From assembly GCA_903893795.1 (NCBI GenBank), contig CAITNO010000042.1, forward strand, positions 39,035 through 103,034: a DNA stretch of 64,000 nucleotides. Direction: 5' to 3'. The position numbers and the translations under genes were made by a program. Positions 43,421 to 50,981 of this stretch are shown here, one piece after another (position 1 is the first letter of the stretch; every line of letters starts with the position of its first letter). Under the pieces are notes generated by a model that saw only the letters and a list, made by a program, of their open reading frames with translations, was not told where the DNA came from and did no database searches. This stretch comes from Candidatus Hydrogenedentota bacterium. Lineage in GTDB: Bacteria > Hydrogenedentota > Hydrogenedentia > Hydrogenedentales > CAITNO01.

Positions 43421-44881
43421 ATGCGCTGTGCCACAAGAACTGCTTTGCTTATCGTCTGTCTTTGCCTTGCCGCCATCAGCGCCCCGGCGCTGACGGTGCA
43501 GTCGGGCCTTGCGCCCTACCAGGTTGTCCAGTGCGATGGAGAGGGCAAGGCCGCGCTCTCCCTTGCCGGTGGGAGCGACGCCGCCGGAACGATTCAGGCG
43601 CGGCTGGTGGGCGTGCAGAAGGAAGTGCTTCCCTGGACCGACCTGGCCAAGACGCCGGGTGGTGCATGGTCCGGCAGTTTGGCGGGCGCTCCCGTGGGCG
43701 GCCCTTACCGGGTCGAGCTTCGGCTGAAGGATGACGCGGGCAAGACCCTGGAGCAGACCGCCGTTGCCGAAGTGCTGGTCGGCGATGTGTGGGTGCTGGC
43801 CGGACAGTCCAACATGCAGGGTGTGGGCAACCGGGTCAACGTCGAGGAACCGCACCCGCAGGTGCACACCTTCGCCATGAACTACGAGTGGCGCCTTGCG
43901 CAGGAACCGCTGCACACACTGGCCGAATCGCCCGATGCCGTGCACGCGAACTTCAAGACCGACGAGGACCGCCAGAAGGCCATCAGCGACTGGCGCGACG
44001 GCCACAAGGGTGCGGGACTCGGCATGGCCTTTGCCAAGGAAATGGTGAAGCGCACCGGTCGGCCCGTCGGGCTCATCGCGTCCGCCCATGGCGGCACCAG
44101 CATGGCCCAGTGGGACCCGGCGCTTCGGGACAAGGGCGGCGACTCGCTGTACGGGTCCATGTGCAAGCAGGTGCTCGCCGCAGGCGGCAAAAAGGTGCGC
44201 GGTGTGCTGTGGTACCAAGGCGAATCGGACGCCAACAAGGACGGCCAGCCGGTCTACCGCGAGAAAATGAAACAGCTTGTGGCCGCGATGCGCGACGACT
44301 CCGGCATCGCCGATCTGCCCTTCTATTACGTGCAGATTGGGCGTTTCACCGGCAAGGCCGACTCCTTCCCCACGTGGAACGCCATCCAGGCCGACGAGCT
44401 TGCGCTCGAGGCCGACCTGGCCCCCGGCGCGCTCACGCCGGCCGTGGACCTTTCCCTCAATGACGGCATCCACGCGGGCACGGCCGGACTGAAGACCCTC
44501 GGTTACCGTTTGGCCTGCCTGGCCGAGCATGACCTTTTTGGCGGCAAGACCCTACGCGGACCCCGTCTCGAAAAGGTCGAGATTGCCGGAACCCCCTACG
44601 GCGGCCAGGTGCGGGTGAAGTTTAATTCCGTCAACGGCGCGCTCACCAGCGCCGGGCGTCTTTCCGGATTCAGCCTCAGCGAAGGCCCGGACGGTCCCGA
44701 CATGCCGTGCATCTTCAACCAGGAAATTGACCCGAACGACCCGACCGTTGCCATCGTGTGGTTTGACAAGCTGCCCGACAATGCGCAGCTCTGGTACGGT
44801 CGCGGACTCAACCCCTACTGCAACCTGTCCGACCAGGCCAACATGGCCGCACCGGTCATGGGTCCCATCCCGGTCAAGTAG
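43421..44881 (+). CDS. Secreted SGNH hydrolase (sialate O-acetylesterase-like)
   Basis: This 486-residue protein has an N-terminal signal peptide (RTALLIVCLCLAAISAPA). After a beta-sandwich region (about 25-120) comes the catalytic start LAGQSNMQGVGN, the GQSN block I of carbohydrate/sialate esterases. AHGGTSMAQWDP (block III region), WYQGESDANK, and DGIHAG near the C-terminal part supply the remaining catalytic elements. It probably removes acetyl or other ester groups from sugars outside the cytoplasm. The C-terminal ~115 residues are a strand-rich accessory domain. RBS GAAGGA precedes the ATG. Confidence 0.88.
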   Translation: MRCATRTALLIVCLCLAAISAPALTVQSGLAPYQVVQCDGEGKAALSLAGGSDAAGTIQARLVGVQKEVLPWTDLAKTPGGAWSGSLAGAPVGGPYRVELRLKDDAGKTLEQTAVAEVLVGDVWVLAGQSNMQGVGNRVNVEEPHPQVHTFAMNYEWRLAQEPLHTLAESPDAVHANFKTDEDRQKAISDWRDGHKGAGLGMAFAKEMVKRTGRPVGLIASAHGGTSMAQWDPALRDKGGDSLYGSMCKQVLAAGGKKVRGVLWYQGESDANKDGQPVYREKMKQLVAAMRDDSGIADLPFYYVQIGRFTGKADSFPTWNAIQADELALEADLAPGALTPAVDLSLNDGIHAGTAGLKTLGYRLACLAEHDLFGGKTLRGPRLEKVEIAGTPYGGQVRVKFNSVNGALTSAGRLSGFSLSEGPDGPDMPCIFNQEIDPNDPTVAIVWFDKLPDNAQLWYGRGLNPYCNLSDQANMAAPVMGPIPVK

Positions 44882-44908
44882 CGGAAGACTGAAGATGTCC
44901 CTGCTTTG

Positions 44909-44972
44909 TGGCCGGGCGTCCCGCCCGTGGGAACATGGGCAGGATGCCCATGCCACCCATTCCCAAATGGAC
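44909..44972. repeat. Palindromic dispersed repeat before a membrane protein gene
   Basis: GGGCGTCCCGCCC and GGGCAGGATGCCC form two adjacent small palindromes. The sequence resembles the 23853-23961 repeats. If translated in frame it would give the tract WEHGQDAHATHSQ, but the gene start (44987) lies after the repeat. Confidence 0.55.
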
Positions 44973-44986
44973 ACCAAGGACCCGAG

Positions 44987-46342
44987 ATGATGAACAGCAG
45001 TGCCGAATCCTCCGACCTCCTCCATGACCTTGTTCTGCCCACACTGCTCTTTGCCGCCGTCGGCGGCATGGTATGGGCCGTGCGCGGCTGCTCCGGCTAT
45101 GGCGCCGTCAACGGATGCGTTTTTTCAGGCGTCACCTGGGGCACGGTGTGGTGGTTCATTTCCCGCGACCGCAGCGACAGACAGTCGCGCCGCTACGCCT
45201 CGGCGTGGATCATCCTGGCACTGGCCGTGGGCATCGGCGTGAGCGGCGCGCGGGGCTGGATGCAGTGGCCCAGTTTCTTCCGGGGGGAACTGATGCTCGA
45301 TGCGCCCAACAACAAGCTCGTTCCCATTCCCCGCGCCTACGGCTTTCTCTGGCTCTTCATCGCGGGGGTGCCCTGGGCAGGTTTGGGCGCGTGCATGCTG
45401 GCCTGGTGCGGCGCCCGGCGAGAAAGGGAGAAGGCATCGCCCAGGCAGCTTGCGCAAGACTGGGCCTTGCGCATCGTCTGCGGCGTTGGGGCTGTCCTGA
45501 TCGCCAACCGACTCTTCACCCAACACCCCGAAGCCTTTCTGCCGCTATATAAAGGTCTGAAATCACAGTATAGCGACCTTATCGCCAACCCCAACCTCAA
45601 ACGGCTCATCGGCGACAACCGTCTTGCCATCGGCCATCTCGGCCTGTACCTGGGCTTTCTGCTCGCCGAAGTCATCCGGCGCGACTGGAAGAATGTGACC
45701 CTCATCGGCACCGTCGGCTTTATCAACGGTGCGGGCTGGGCGCTCTGCCAAAACTGGAACTGGGCGCACACGGTTTTCCCCGGGGTCAGCTTCAACTTCT
45801 GGCGCTGCTGGGAATCCTCCGGCGGCATCAGCATCGGCATCGCCTATGGCGTCGCCTTCTATCTGGTCAACCGTCCCGCCGCTGGCGACGTCACTTATCG
45901 CATACCGTCCCCGAATCTTCAGCGCTTCGGCGTCTATTTCGGGCTGCTTCCGGCCATGGGCTTCTCCATTAAGAACGGGTTGAAAGGTTGGGCCAATATC
46001 TACATCGGCAATGAGGTGTATTGGAGCCGCCTTCTGACATTGACGATATTCCCCATGGTACTGCTGGGCCTGGCGATTCTGGCGGTGTGGATACTGGTCC
46101 GCCCCCTGCCGCGCAACGGCGAAAAAGACCCCATCCCGGAGGCCGCATGGCTGCTGTGGACCGTTCTCCTCATCCAGAATGTGCTGGCCCAGTTGGTGAC
46201 CGGCCCCCATTCCAACTGGATGGAAAACACCTTCTGCGCGTACTACCTGGTACTGTTCCTCATCTCGGGCGCCATCGTGTACCATTACCAGGCCAGACAG
46301 CGCCGCAGTCTCGCACAAAGCGGAATGCCGCGCCCAAAGTAG
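44987..46342 (+). CDS. Polytopic inner-membrane protein, unknown
   Basis: This 451-residue protein starts at the ATG at 44987, with AAGGA at 44975-44979. At least nine hydrophobic helices are visible, beginning with LVLPTLLFAAVGGMVWAVRG and GYGAVNGCVFSGVTWGTVWW, then WIILALAVGIGVSGARGWM, and ending with VLFLISGAIVYHY. Cysteines and aromatic residues are frequent in the loops, and there is a conserved WNWAHTVFPGV segment. No transporter family is recognised. The gene lies between a secreted esterase and a secreted unknown, so it may transport or process something that they act on. Confidence 0.6.
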   Translation: MMNSSAESSDLLHDLVLPTLLFAAVGGMVWAVRGCSGYGAVNGCVFSGVTWGTVWWFISRDRSDRQSRRYASAWIILALAVGIGVSGARGWMQWPSFFRGELMLDAPNNKLVPIPRAYGFLWLFIAGVPWAGLGACMLAWCGARREREKASPRQLAQDWALRIVCGVGAVLIANRLFTQHPEAFLPLYKGLKSQYSDLIANPNLKRLIGDNRLAIGHLGLYLGFLLAEVIRRDWKNVTLIGTVGFINGAGWALCQNWNWAHTVFPGVSFNFWRCWESSGGISIGIAYGVAFYLVNRPAAGDVTYRIPSPNLQRFGVYFGLLPAMGFSIKNGLKGWANIYIGNEVYWSRLLTLTIFPMVLLGLAILAVWILVRPLPRNGEKDPIPEAAWLLWTVLLIQNVLAQLVTGPHSNWMENTFCAYYLVLFLISGAIVYHYQARQRRSLAQSGMPRPK

Positions 46343-46415
46343 AAGAGGCTTCCAGCCTCTTTCTTCCATCGGCTGGGGTCGGAGCAGAACGCGGCAGGAT
46401 GCCGCGTCCACATCG
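46343..46415. repeat. Palindromic repeats in the gap between two exported-protein genes
   Basis: AAGAGGCT (46343-46350) pairs with AGCCTCTT (46354-46361) in a short hairpin followed by TCTTCC. A second, GCGGCAGGATGCCGC, lies at 46391-46405. They belong to the same style of intergenic elements found at 23853 and 44909. Confidence 0.5.
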
Positions 46416-46429
46416 GAGACAGCGTCGCC

Positions 46430-47503
46430 ATGTGCAACCAAAGGCTGCTTTTGCCCGCCCTTTCCATGTTCTTCGCCGTTCTCTCCGTGTTTCTTGCCGT
46501 GCTCGCCATGGCACAAAGGCCCGCCGCGGCAGAGGGCGCGCCGCCCTTTTCCATACCCGTGCTGGTGGTGCGCTACTTTCCCGTGAAGGACGAAAACATT
46601 GACATCAGCGTCACCGGCGACGTGGGCGACCCGGTGGATGTCGTTCGCGGCAAAACCGAAAAGCTGACGGGGGAGATTGTTGCCGCGCTGGAGGAGGGGT
46701 CGCGCTGTCGCGGTTTCAGGGACGCTGCGGCGACACCCAAACTGAAATACACGATTGTCGACACCATTGAGTGTCTGGAACCGCTCCCCACCGTCTCAAA
46801 ACTCTTTCACGATGTGCCCACGACTGACTACAACGCGATCATGAACCGCGTCGGCATCAGACAGTGGGTGGAGGAGCGCGGTGTCAAAGAGGTTTGGATC
46901 TGGGCCTACCATGGCGGCAAGGTCGGCCTTTGGGAATCGAATATGGCCGGACCTTTCGGCGATATCAGCAATTCCGACCGAGACCGGCGCGATCTGCCTG
47001 TGCTGTCCAAAACCTACACGGTCTACCACTACAACTACCAGCGCGGCGTTTCAGAGGCGGTGGAAGACCACATGCACCAGATCGAGGCGCTGCTGAACGG
47101 GGCCGACGGTCGCGACCATACCCAGCGGAAAGACTGGCCGTCGCTGCTGTTCTGGGGCAAATTTGTGGGCAGTGATGGGTCAAACAAAATCATCCATCCC
47201 GGCTGTGGCTGGGCCCACTACCCGCCCAACGCCGAAAAGGACTACGACTGGAACAATCCGCGCCAAGTGCCCACCGACATGGACGACTGGAAACCCGACG
47301 GCTCCGGGGAGAAGAAACTCATGGGCAGCGAGCCCTGGCAGGGGCAAAGCCTGAAATGGTTTATCTACTGGATGCAGCATCTGCCCGGTCCCGACAACGG
47401 ACTCAGATGGCAGGGTAAAGCGCTGACGAACTGGTGGCGCTTCGTGGGCGAATTTGACACCGCGATGGGGGACCACGCGACGCTGACAGTGGGGGAGAAG
47501 TAA
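46430..47503 (+). CDS. Secreted protein of unknown function, planctomycete-like family
   Basis: This 357-residue protein has a strong N-terminal hydrophobic segment (LSMFFAVLSVFLAVLAMAQR) and a probable signal cut near AAAEG. The mature part is aromatic- and tryptophan-rich: VKEVWIWAYHGGKVGLWESN, GPFGDISNSDRDRRDLPVL, YTVYHYNYQRGVSEAVEDHM, then HPGCGWAHYPPNAEKDYDWN. I have the impression of a family found mainly in planctomycetes and actinobacteria with no assigned function. Conserved His, Asp and Glu residues suggest an enzyme, but no catalytic fold is recognised. Confidence 0.55.
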   Translation: MCNQRLLLPALSMFFAVLSVFLAVLAMAQRPAAAEGAPPFSIPVLVVRYFPVKDENIDISVTGDVGDPVDVVRGKTEKLTGEIVAALEEGSRCRGFRDAAATPKLKYTIVDTIECLEPLPTVSKLFHDVPTTDYNAIMNRVGIRQWVEERGVKEVWIWAYHGGKVGLWESNMAGPFGDISNSDRDRRDLPVLSKTYTVYHYNYQRGVSEAVEDHMHQIEALLNGADGRDHTQRKDWPSLLFWGKFVGSDGSNKIIHPGCGWAHYPPNAEKDYDWNNPRQVPTDMDDWKPDGSGEKKLMGSEPWQGQSLKWFIYWMQHLPGPDNGLRWQGKALTNWWRFVGEFDTAMGDHATLTVGEK

Positions 47504-47591
47504 GCCCCCGGTCATCGTTCGGCGCTTTTCGTCCTCGGGGGAGCACCGTGGAGATTGTTCCCGTAGGGGTGCGATTCCCCGCAGCGCAGTG

Positions 47592-47597
47592 TACAAT
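47592..47597 (+). promoter_or_regulatory. Possible -10 element just upstream of sfsA
   Basis: TACAAT lies seven bases before the first ATG at 47604 with no Shine-Dalgarno between, which would give a nearly leaderless transcript. The -35 region is weak. Confidence 0.35.
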
Positions 47598-47603
47598 CCC
47601 CGC

Positions 47604-48740
47604 ATGATGAAGGTTCTTCCCATTCCCGAATCCGGTCCCGTCCGCGCCACTTTTGTCGCGCGGCCGAACCGTTTCATCGTGCGGGCCGAAACGCCCGCAC
47701 TGGGCCGCTTTGACGCCTACATGCCCAATCCCGGCCGTCTTCGCGAACTGCTGCTGCCCGGCGCAACGCTGCTGTTGTCACCCGCGGCGGGAAAGCAGCC
47801 CTATGTTGTGGCCGGTGTAGAGCGCGACGGCGAGGCGGTGATGCTGCACACCCACTGGAACAACCTTGTTGCCCGGCGCCTGCTCGAAGCACGCCTTGTT
47901 CCGGGCCTGGAAGAAACTGAAGTGGTGCGCGCCGAGGTGCCGGTCGGCCACAGCCGTTTCGACTTTCTATTGCGTGACAGAAAGGGCGAGTTGCTGCTGG
48001 AGGTGAAATCGTGCACCCTCTTCGGCAACGGCGTCGCCATGTTCCCCGACGCAATCACCGAGCGGGGCCGCCGCCATCTGGAGGAACTGGCCGCGCTTTC
48101 GCGTGAGGGCCACCGTTGTGCCGTGCTGTTCGTCGTGCACTCACCCCACGTGTCCTGCTTCATGCCCGACTATCATACCGACGTCGAGTTCGCCCAAACG
48201 CTGGCCGCCGTGCGACGGGACCTGCCGATTATCGCCGCGTCAGTGCGGTGGAACGCCGACCTTACGCTGGACGAGACATCCGTGCGCGCACTCCCCACTC
48301 CTTGGTCGCGCGTCAACCGCGAGGCCCAAGACCGCGGCGCCTACCTGCTCGTCTTGCGTCTGCCCGAGCCCTGCCGGATTGAAGTGGGCGCGCTGGGTGA
48401 GGTGGAGTTTGCCGCCGGACACTATATTTATGTCGGCTCAGCCATGCGCGGACTCGCCGCGCGCATGGCGCGGCACCTGCGCCTGCGCAAACAGCACCAC
48501 TGGCATGTGGACTATCTGCGCGCCCACGCCGACCGCGCCGAGGCGCTGGCGGTGCGCTCCTCCAAACGCGAGGAATGCACACTGGCACAGGCTGTTGGAA
48601 AACTGTTCCCTCCGGGACCGGCGGGATTCGGCAGCACCGACTGCGACTGCCCCACGCACCTGTTTCACGCCGGCCCAACGCACCCCTTGGACCTGCGTAC
48701 CTTCCATGACCTGCTCGAACGCTTCCGCATGCGTCCCTGA
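47604..48740 (+). CDS. sfsA: SfsA fused to a DUF123 (GIY-YIG-like) domain
   Basis: This 378-residue protein reads MMKVLPIPESGPVRATFVAR with two adjacent ATGs (47604, 47607). Residues 1-~240 are SfsA: RFDAYMPNPGRLRELLLPGA, then GHSRFDFLLRDRKGELLLEV with its KSCTL, typical PD-(D/E)XK-like nuclease residues. Residues about 245-378 are DUF123: GAYLLVLRLPEPCRIEVGAL, then YIYVGSAMRGLAARMARHLR and HWHVDYLRAHA, close to DUF123 domains in archaeal/bacterial nuclease fusions. SfsA (sugar fermentation stimulation protein) is otherwise a ~230-residue single-domain protein. The fusion points to a DNA- or RNA-cleaving activity. Confidence 0.9.
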   Translation: MMKVLPIPESGPVRATFVARPNRFIVRAETPALGRFDAYMPNPGRLRELLLPGATLLLSPAAGKQPYVVAGVERDGEAVMLHTHWNNLVARRLLEARLVPGLEETEVVRAEVPVGHSRFDFLLRDRKGELLLEVKSCTLFGNGVAMFPDAITERGRRHLEELAALSREGHRCAVLFVVHSPHVSCFMPDYHTDVEFAQTLAAVRRDLPIIAASVRWNADLTLDETSVRALPTPWSRVNREAQDRGAYLLVLRLPEPCRIEVGALGEVEFAAGHYIYVGSAMRGLAARMARHLRLRKQHHWHVDYLRAHADRAEALAVRSSKREECTLAQAVGKLFPPGPAGFGSTDCDCPTHLFHAGPTHPLDLRTFHDLLERFRMRP

Positions 48741-48797
48741 GCCCCCACCAAGAACCAAGACCATGCCCTGCCTTACGTCTTCAATTCCCAAGTAACC

Positions 48798-49253
48798 TCA
48801 GGGACTGTAAATATGCACCGCCACCGCCAAGCCCAACACGGTGAGTGGGAGCAGCAACCCCAGCGCGCGCAGACGGGTAAAAGGCATGCGCAGCCAGTCC
48901 GTCAGATAGTCCGGCGTGTGCATGCCCGCAAGAAACAGGAAACCGGAGGCCGTGCCGAGTATCAGGTTGACTGCAAACAGGCACAGGCACAGGGGCGAAC
49001 CGTCCTTCGAATGCAGTAGCGCGAAAGGGAGGCACAGCACAAACAGCCCATACATGCTTCCCAGCACATATTGGGCACGCCGGTCCGCCGACCGGGATTG
49101 TGTGGGTTTGACCGATGCGGAAGCTCTGCCCGTCGGAGCCGCCTCGGGCACCTGAATAATGCCGCCGCAGCGAGCGCAGATAAGCGCCGTTCCCGCCGCG
49201 TCCTCATTCGCCTCGACCACCGCCGAACATCCGATGCACACAGATCTAATCAT
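48798..49253 (-). CDS. Zinc-ribbon protein with three membrane helices
   Basis: This 151-residue protein starts at the ATG at 49253 on the minus strand. The N-terminus is a two-knuckle zinc ribbon (CIGC then CARC). Residues about 60-150 hold at least three hydrophobic helices (YVLGSMYGLFVLCLPFALLH, then LCLCLFAVNLILGTASGFLF). It resembles small planctomycete-type proteins that carry a cytoplasmic zinc ribbon on a membrane anchor. Function unknown. The start is preceded by a clear promoter at 49297-49325. It is convergent with sfsA. Confidence 0.7.
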   Translation of the reverse strand: MIRSVCIGCSAVVEANEDAAGTALICARCGGIIQVPEAAPTGRASASVKPTQSRSADRRAQYVLGSMYGLFVLCLPFALLHSKDGSPLCLCLFAVNLILGTASGFLFLAGMHTPDYLTDWLRMPFTRLRALGLLLPLTVLGLAVAVHIYSP

Positions 49254-49296
49254 GGCACACCCCCGGGTTATGGACACCCATTGACCGCATAAAACT

Positions 49297-49325
49297 CTTA
49301 TACTGGAGTTGCCGTCCAAAGTCAA
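49297..49325 (-). promoter_or_regulatory. Sigma70-type promoter for the zinc-ribbon gene
   Basis: On the minus strand: TTGACT (49320-49325), 17-bp spacer, TATAAG (49297-49302). Predicted start near 49290, 37 bases before the ATG at 49253. This is the best -35/-10 pair in this stretch. Confidence 0.7.
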
Positions 49326-49401
49326 TCGGGTATGACCCGGGCAACTGAGTCGCGGTATATTCCAGGAAGCATGCCGTTAAGTCTCCGCTTCCGTTCTGCG
49401 T

Positions 49402-49432
49402 ACAAAAGAAAACGCCGCCCAATGGGCGGCGT
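49402..49432 (-). terminator. Intrinsic terminator of the lipoprotein gene
   Basis: ACGCCGCCC at 49412-49420 and GGGCGGCGT at 49424-49432 form a perfect 9-bp stem with an AAT loop. On the minus strand it is followed by TTTTCTTTTG (49402-49411). Confidence 0.85.
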
Positions 49433-49467
49433 CGAGTCATTGTCTTCAGGTTGTCCGCAGGGTTGGC

Positions 49468-49953
49468 CTACTTGCCGTCCTTCGCCTTTTCCGGTGCGGC
49501 TGCGGGCTTGGTTCCGGCGATCTCGCCCTGAATGGCCTCAAACAGTTTGTCGGTCGCTTTCTCATCGTTCAGCTTGCGGTCGTGCCAGTCCGGATAGGTG
49601 AGCAGTGTCACGCCGTAGATTTGACGCACCGCATCGACCGAAATCGATGTCTGCTCCTGATCCACCGACTTGACCTCGATGGTGTACTTGATGCGGCGCG
49701 GCTGCACCAGCAGGAACCGGTGCGCATCCGAATAGGCAACAAAGGTGCCGCGCTTGTCGCGCGTGTAGATCGTAAAGCCCTGGTCGCGCAGCACCGACTT
49801 AACGGTCTGCCACGTCTTCTCAAAAGACGCCTTGACGGTCAGGTCCTTTTTCACGGCGAAGCCTGTCGTGTCGCGGGCCGCGCGGGCGCAGCCCGCAGAG
49901 GCAAGCGCCGCAAGTATCAGCACCGCAAGAACAACCCTGTAAAAACGCGGCAT
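49468..49953 (-). CDS. Outer-membrane-type lipoprotein, unknown
   Basis: This 161-residue protein starts at the ATG at 49953 on the minus strand, with GGAGG seven bases upstream (49961-49965). The signal MPRFYRVVLAVLILAALASA is followed by the lipobox Cys (SAGC). The mature domain is a compact alpha/beta unit with KKDLTVKASFEKTWQTVKSV and LRDQGFTIYTRDKRGTFVAY, suggestive of the small outer-membrane lipoproteins (BamC/DUF3568-like) seen in such genomes. A strong terminator follows it, and an extended -10 at 50052-50060 precedes it. Function unknown. Confidence 0.7.
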   Translation of the reverse strand: MPRFYRVVLAVLILAALASAGCARAARDTTGFAVKKDLTVKASFEKTWQTVKSVLRDQGFTIYTRDKRGTFVAYSDAHRFLLVQPRRIKYTIEVKSVDQEQTSISVDAVRQIYGVTLLTYPDWHDRKLNDEKATDKLFEAIQGEIAGTKPAAAPEKAKDGK

Positions 49954-50051
49954 GGTTAGCCCTCCAAAAAGATGTGGCCTCATGAAGGCACGGCTGCCTG
50001 CCACGGCGGAGCCGCTTCGGCGATGCCGACCCATCTCAAAGACGCGTCCGC

Positions 50052-50060
50052 ATTGTAGCA
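50052..50060 (-). promoter_or_regulatory. Extended -10 promoter of the lipoprotein gene
   Basis: On the minus strand TGCTACAAT follows GTG, a nearly perfect extended -10. No good -35 at 16-18 bp. Start predicted near 50045, about 92 bases before the ATG at 49953. Confidence 0.5.
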
Positions 50061-50229
50061 CAGCCCCTTGTTGGATGTGCAAACGCACGCCCCTGCCGGA
50101 ATCTTTGGACAAAGCCGGCGGCAGGGGCAATATGGGCAAATATTCCCGGTGCCGGACGCCGTCAGGACCCTGGCCAGCATTTCCAGGCGCCGCCTCCCTG
50201 CGGCGTCCCATCCACGGACGGGCGGCAAT

Positions 50230-50259
50230 TTGACACGCCGCACCCTGTTTGCCTATAGT
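50230..50259 (+). promoter_or_regulatory. Promoter of the pyr operon
   Basis: TTGACA (50230-50235), 18-bp spacer, TATAGT (50254-50259). Predicted start near 50266, giving a ~116-base leader before pyrR. A perfect TATAAT at 50290-50295 lies further in, directly before the leader ATG, but lacks a -35 and is more likely leader sequence. Confidence 0.75.
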
Positions 50260-50267
50260 TCCATAAA

Positions 50268-50315
50268 GACGTTTTACAAGGAATGGCGGTATAATATGGC
50301 CACGGAGCAAACGTC
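50268..50315 (+). promoter_or_regulatory. Long-range stem in the pyr leader transcript
   Basis: GACGTTT (50268-50274) pairs exactly with AAACGTC (50309-50315) around a 34-base loop containing the leader ATG and its ribosome site. This could act as a regulatory fold or as a PyrR or nucleotide target. A classical PyrR anti-antiterminator motif is not recognisable. Confidence 0.4.
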
Positions 50316-50385
50316 ACCAACCGGCGGTTTTACGCCTTCTCAGGCGGCTGAGAAGGCGTTTTTTATGCCTGGAGCAGCGCCATGA
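50296..50385 (+). CDS. Leader peptide of the pyr operon, overlapping pyrR
   Basis: This 29-codon reading frame (MATEQTSPTGGFTPSQAAEK, then AFFMPGAAP) begins at the ATG at 50296 and ends at TGA 50383-50385, overlapping the pyrR ATG at 50382 as ATGA. An AAGGA lies about 13-17 bases before its start. The intrinsic terminator (50333-50364) lies wholly inside it, so ribosomes translating the leader would cover the terminator and then reach pyrR. This is the arrangement for translation-coupled attenuation. Whether this peptide is actually made is not known. Confidence 0.6.
   Translation: MATEQTSPTGGFTPSQAAEKAFFMPGAAP
50333..50364 (+). terminator. Attenuator terminator in the pyr leader
   Basis: CGCCTTCTCAG (50333-50343) pairs perfectly with CTGAGAAGGCG (50348-50358) around GCGG, followed by TTTTTT (50359-50364). 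The terminator is 18 bases before the pyrR start, well placed to regulate all three pyr genes. GGCG at 50323-50326 can pair with CGCC at 50333-50336, a possible competing structure. Confidence 0.85.
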
Positions 50386-50975
50386 CACCGGATATACGCA
50401 GTGAAATAGAAAGCACCGTCGTCATGGACCGCCAAGCCATGGCGGCCACAATACGCAGCATGGCGCTGGCCATCGCCAACGGAAACCCCAATATTGAAGA
50501 CCTGGTGATTTTGGGCATCCTGCGGCGCGGCAGGCCGCTGGCCGACCGCATTGCCCGGCTCATCGGCGAATACACGGGCACGACGCCGCCGGTCGGTTCG
50601 CTGGCCACCACCCTCTACCGCGACGACGTGCGGTCCGGCGCGGCCGCCCCCCTGCACAAAGGGGACACCCATTTTGCCTTTCCCCTCGACGGCCGCACGG
50701 TGCTGCTGGTGGACGACGTGCTCGCCGCCGGACGCACCATCCGGGCCGCCATGGACGAAGTGATGGACTACGGCCGGCCCAGGCGCATCCAACTGGCCTG
50801 CCTGGTGGACCGGGGCGGGCGGGAACTTCCCATCCGCGCCGACTATCTTGGTTACGACATCGGCACCGGCCCGGGCGAGTGGATTTTTGTGCGGCTGGAG
50901 GAAATCGACGCCGAGGATGCGGTGCTCCTTCAGCGCAATGTCGAAGCGGAACCGTCCGAACTGGAAGGAGCGTAG
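50382..50975 (+). CDS. pyrR: PyrR bifunctional pyr operon regulator/uracil phosphoribosyltransferase
   Basis: This 197-residue protein is of type I PRTase fold. Hallmarks are VILGILRRGRPLADRIARLI, ATTLYRDDV, the PRPP-binding VLLVDDVLAAGRTIRAAMDE and the C-terminal ADYLGYDIGTGPGEW loop. In its relatives PyrR binds uridine nucleotides and the pyr leader RNA to promote attenuation. It heads pyrR-pyrB-pyrC with six bases to pyrB, and its ATG overlaps the leader peptide stop. Confidence 0.95.
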   Translation: MTPDIRSEIESTVVMDRQAMAATIRSMALAIANGNPNIEDLVILGILRRGRPLADRIARLIGEYTGTTPPVGSLATTLYRDDVRSGAAAPLHKGDTHFAFPLDGRTVLLVDDVLAAGRTIRAAMDEVMDYGRPRRIQLACLVDRGGRELPIRADYLGYDIGTGPGEWIFVRLEEIDAEDAVLLQRNVEAEPSELEGA

Positions 50976-50981
50976 CAGACC

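Noticed and set aside
41402..44530. 1042-codon open frame on the minus strand across the HEAT and esterase genes
   Set aside because: Its product is low in recognisable motifs, and the plus-strand genes in the same place have signal peptides, ribosome sites and family motifs.
50266..50332. Classical PyrR-binding loop in the pyr leader
   Set aside because: The conserved anti-antiterminator sequence of Firmicutes leaders could not be identified, so control by PyrR is left as inference.
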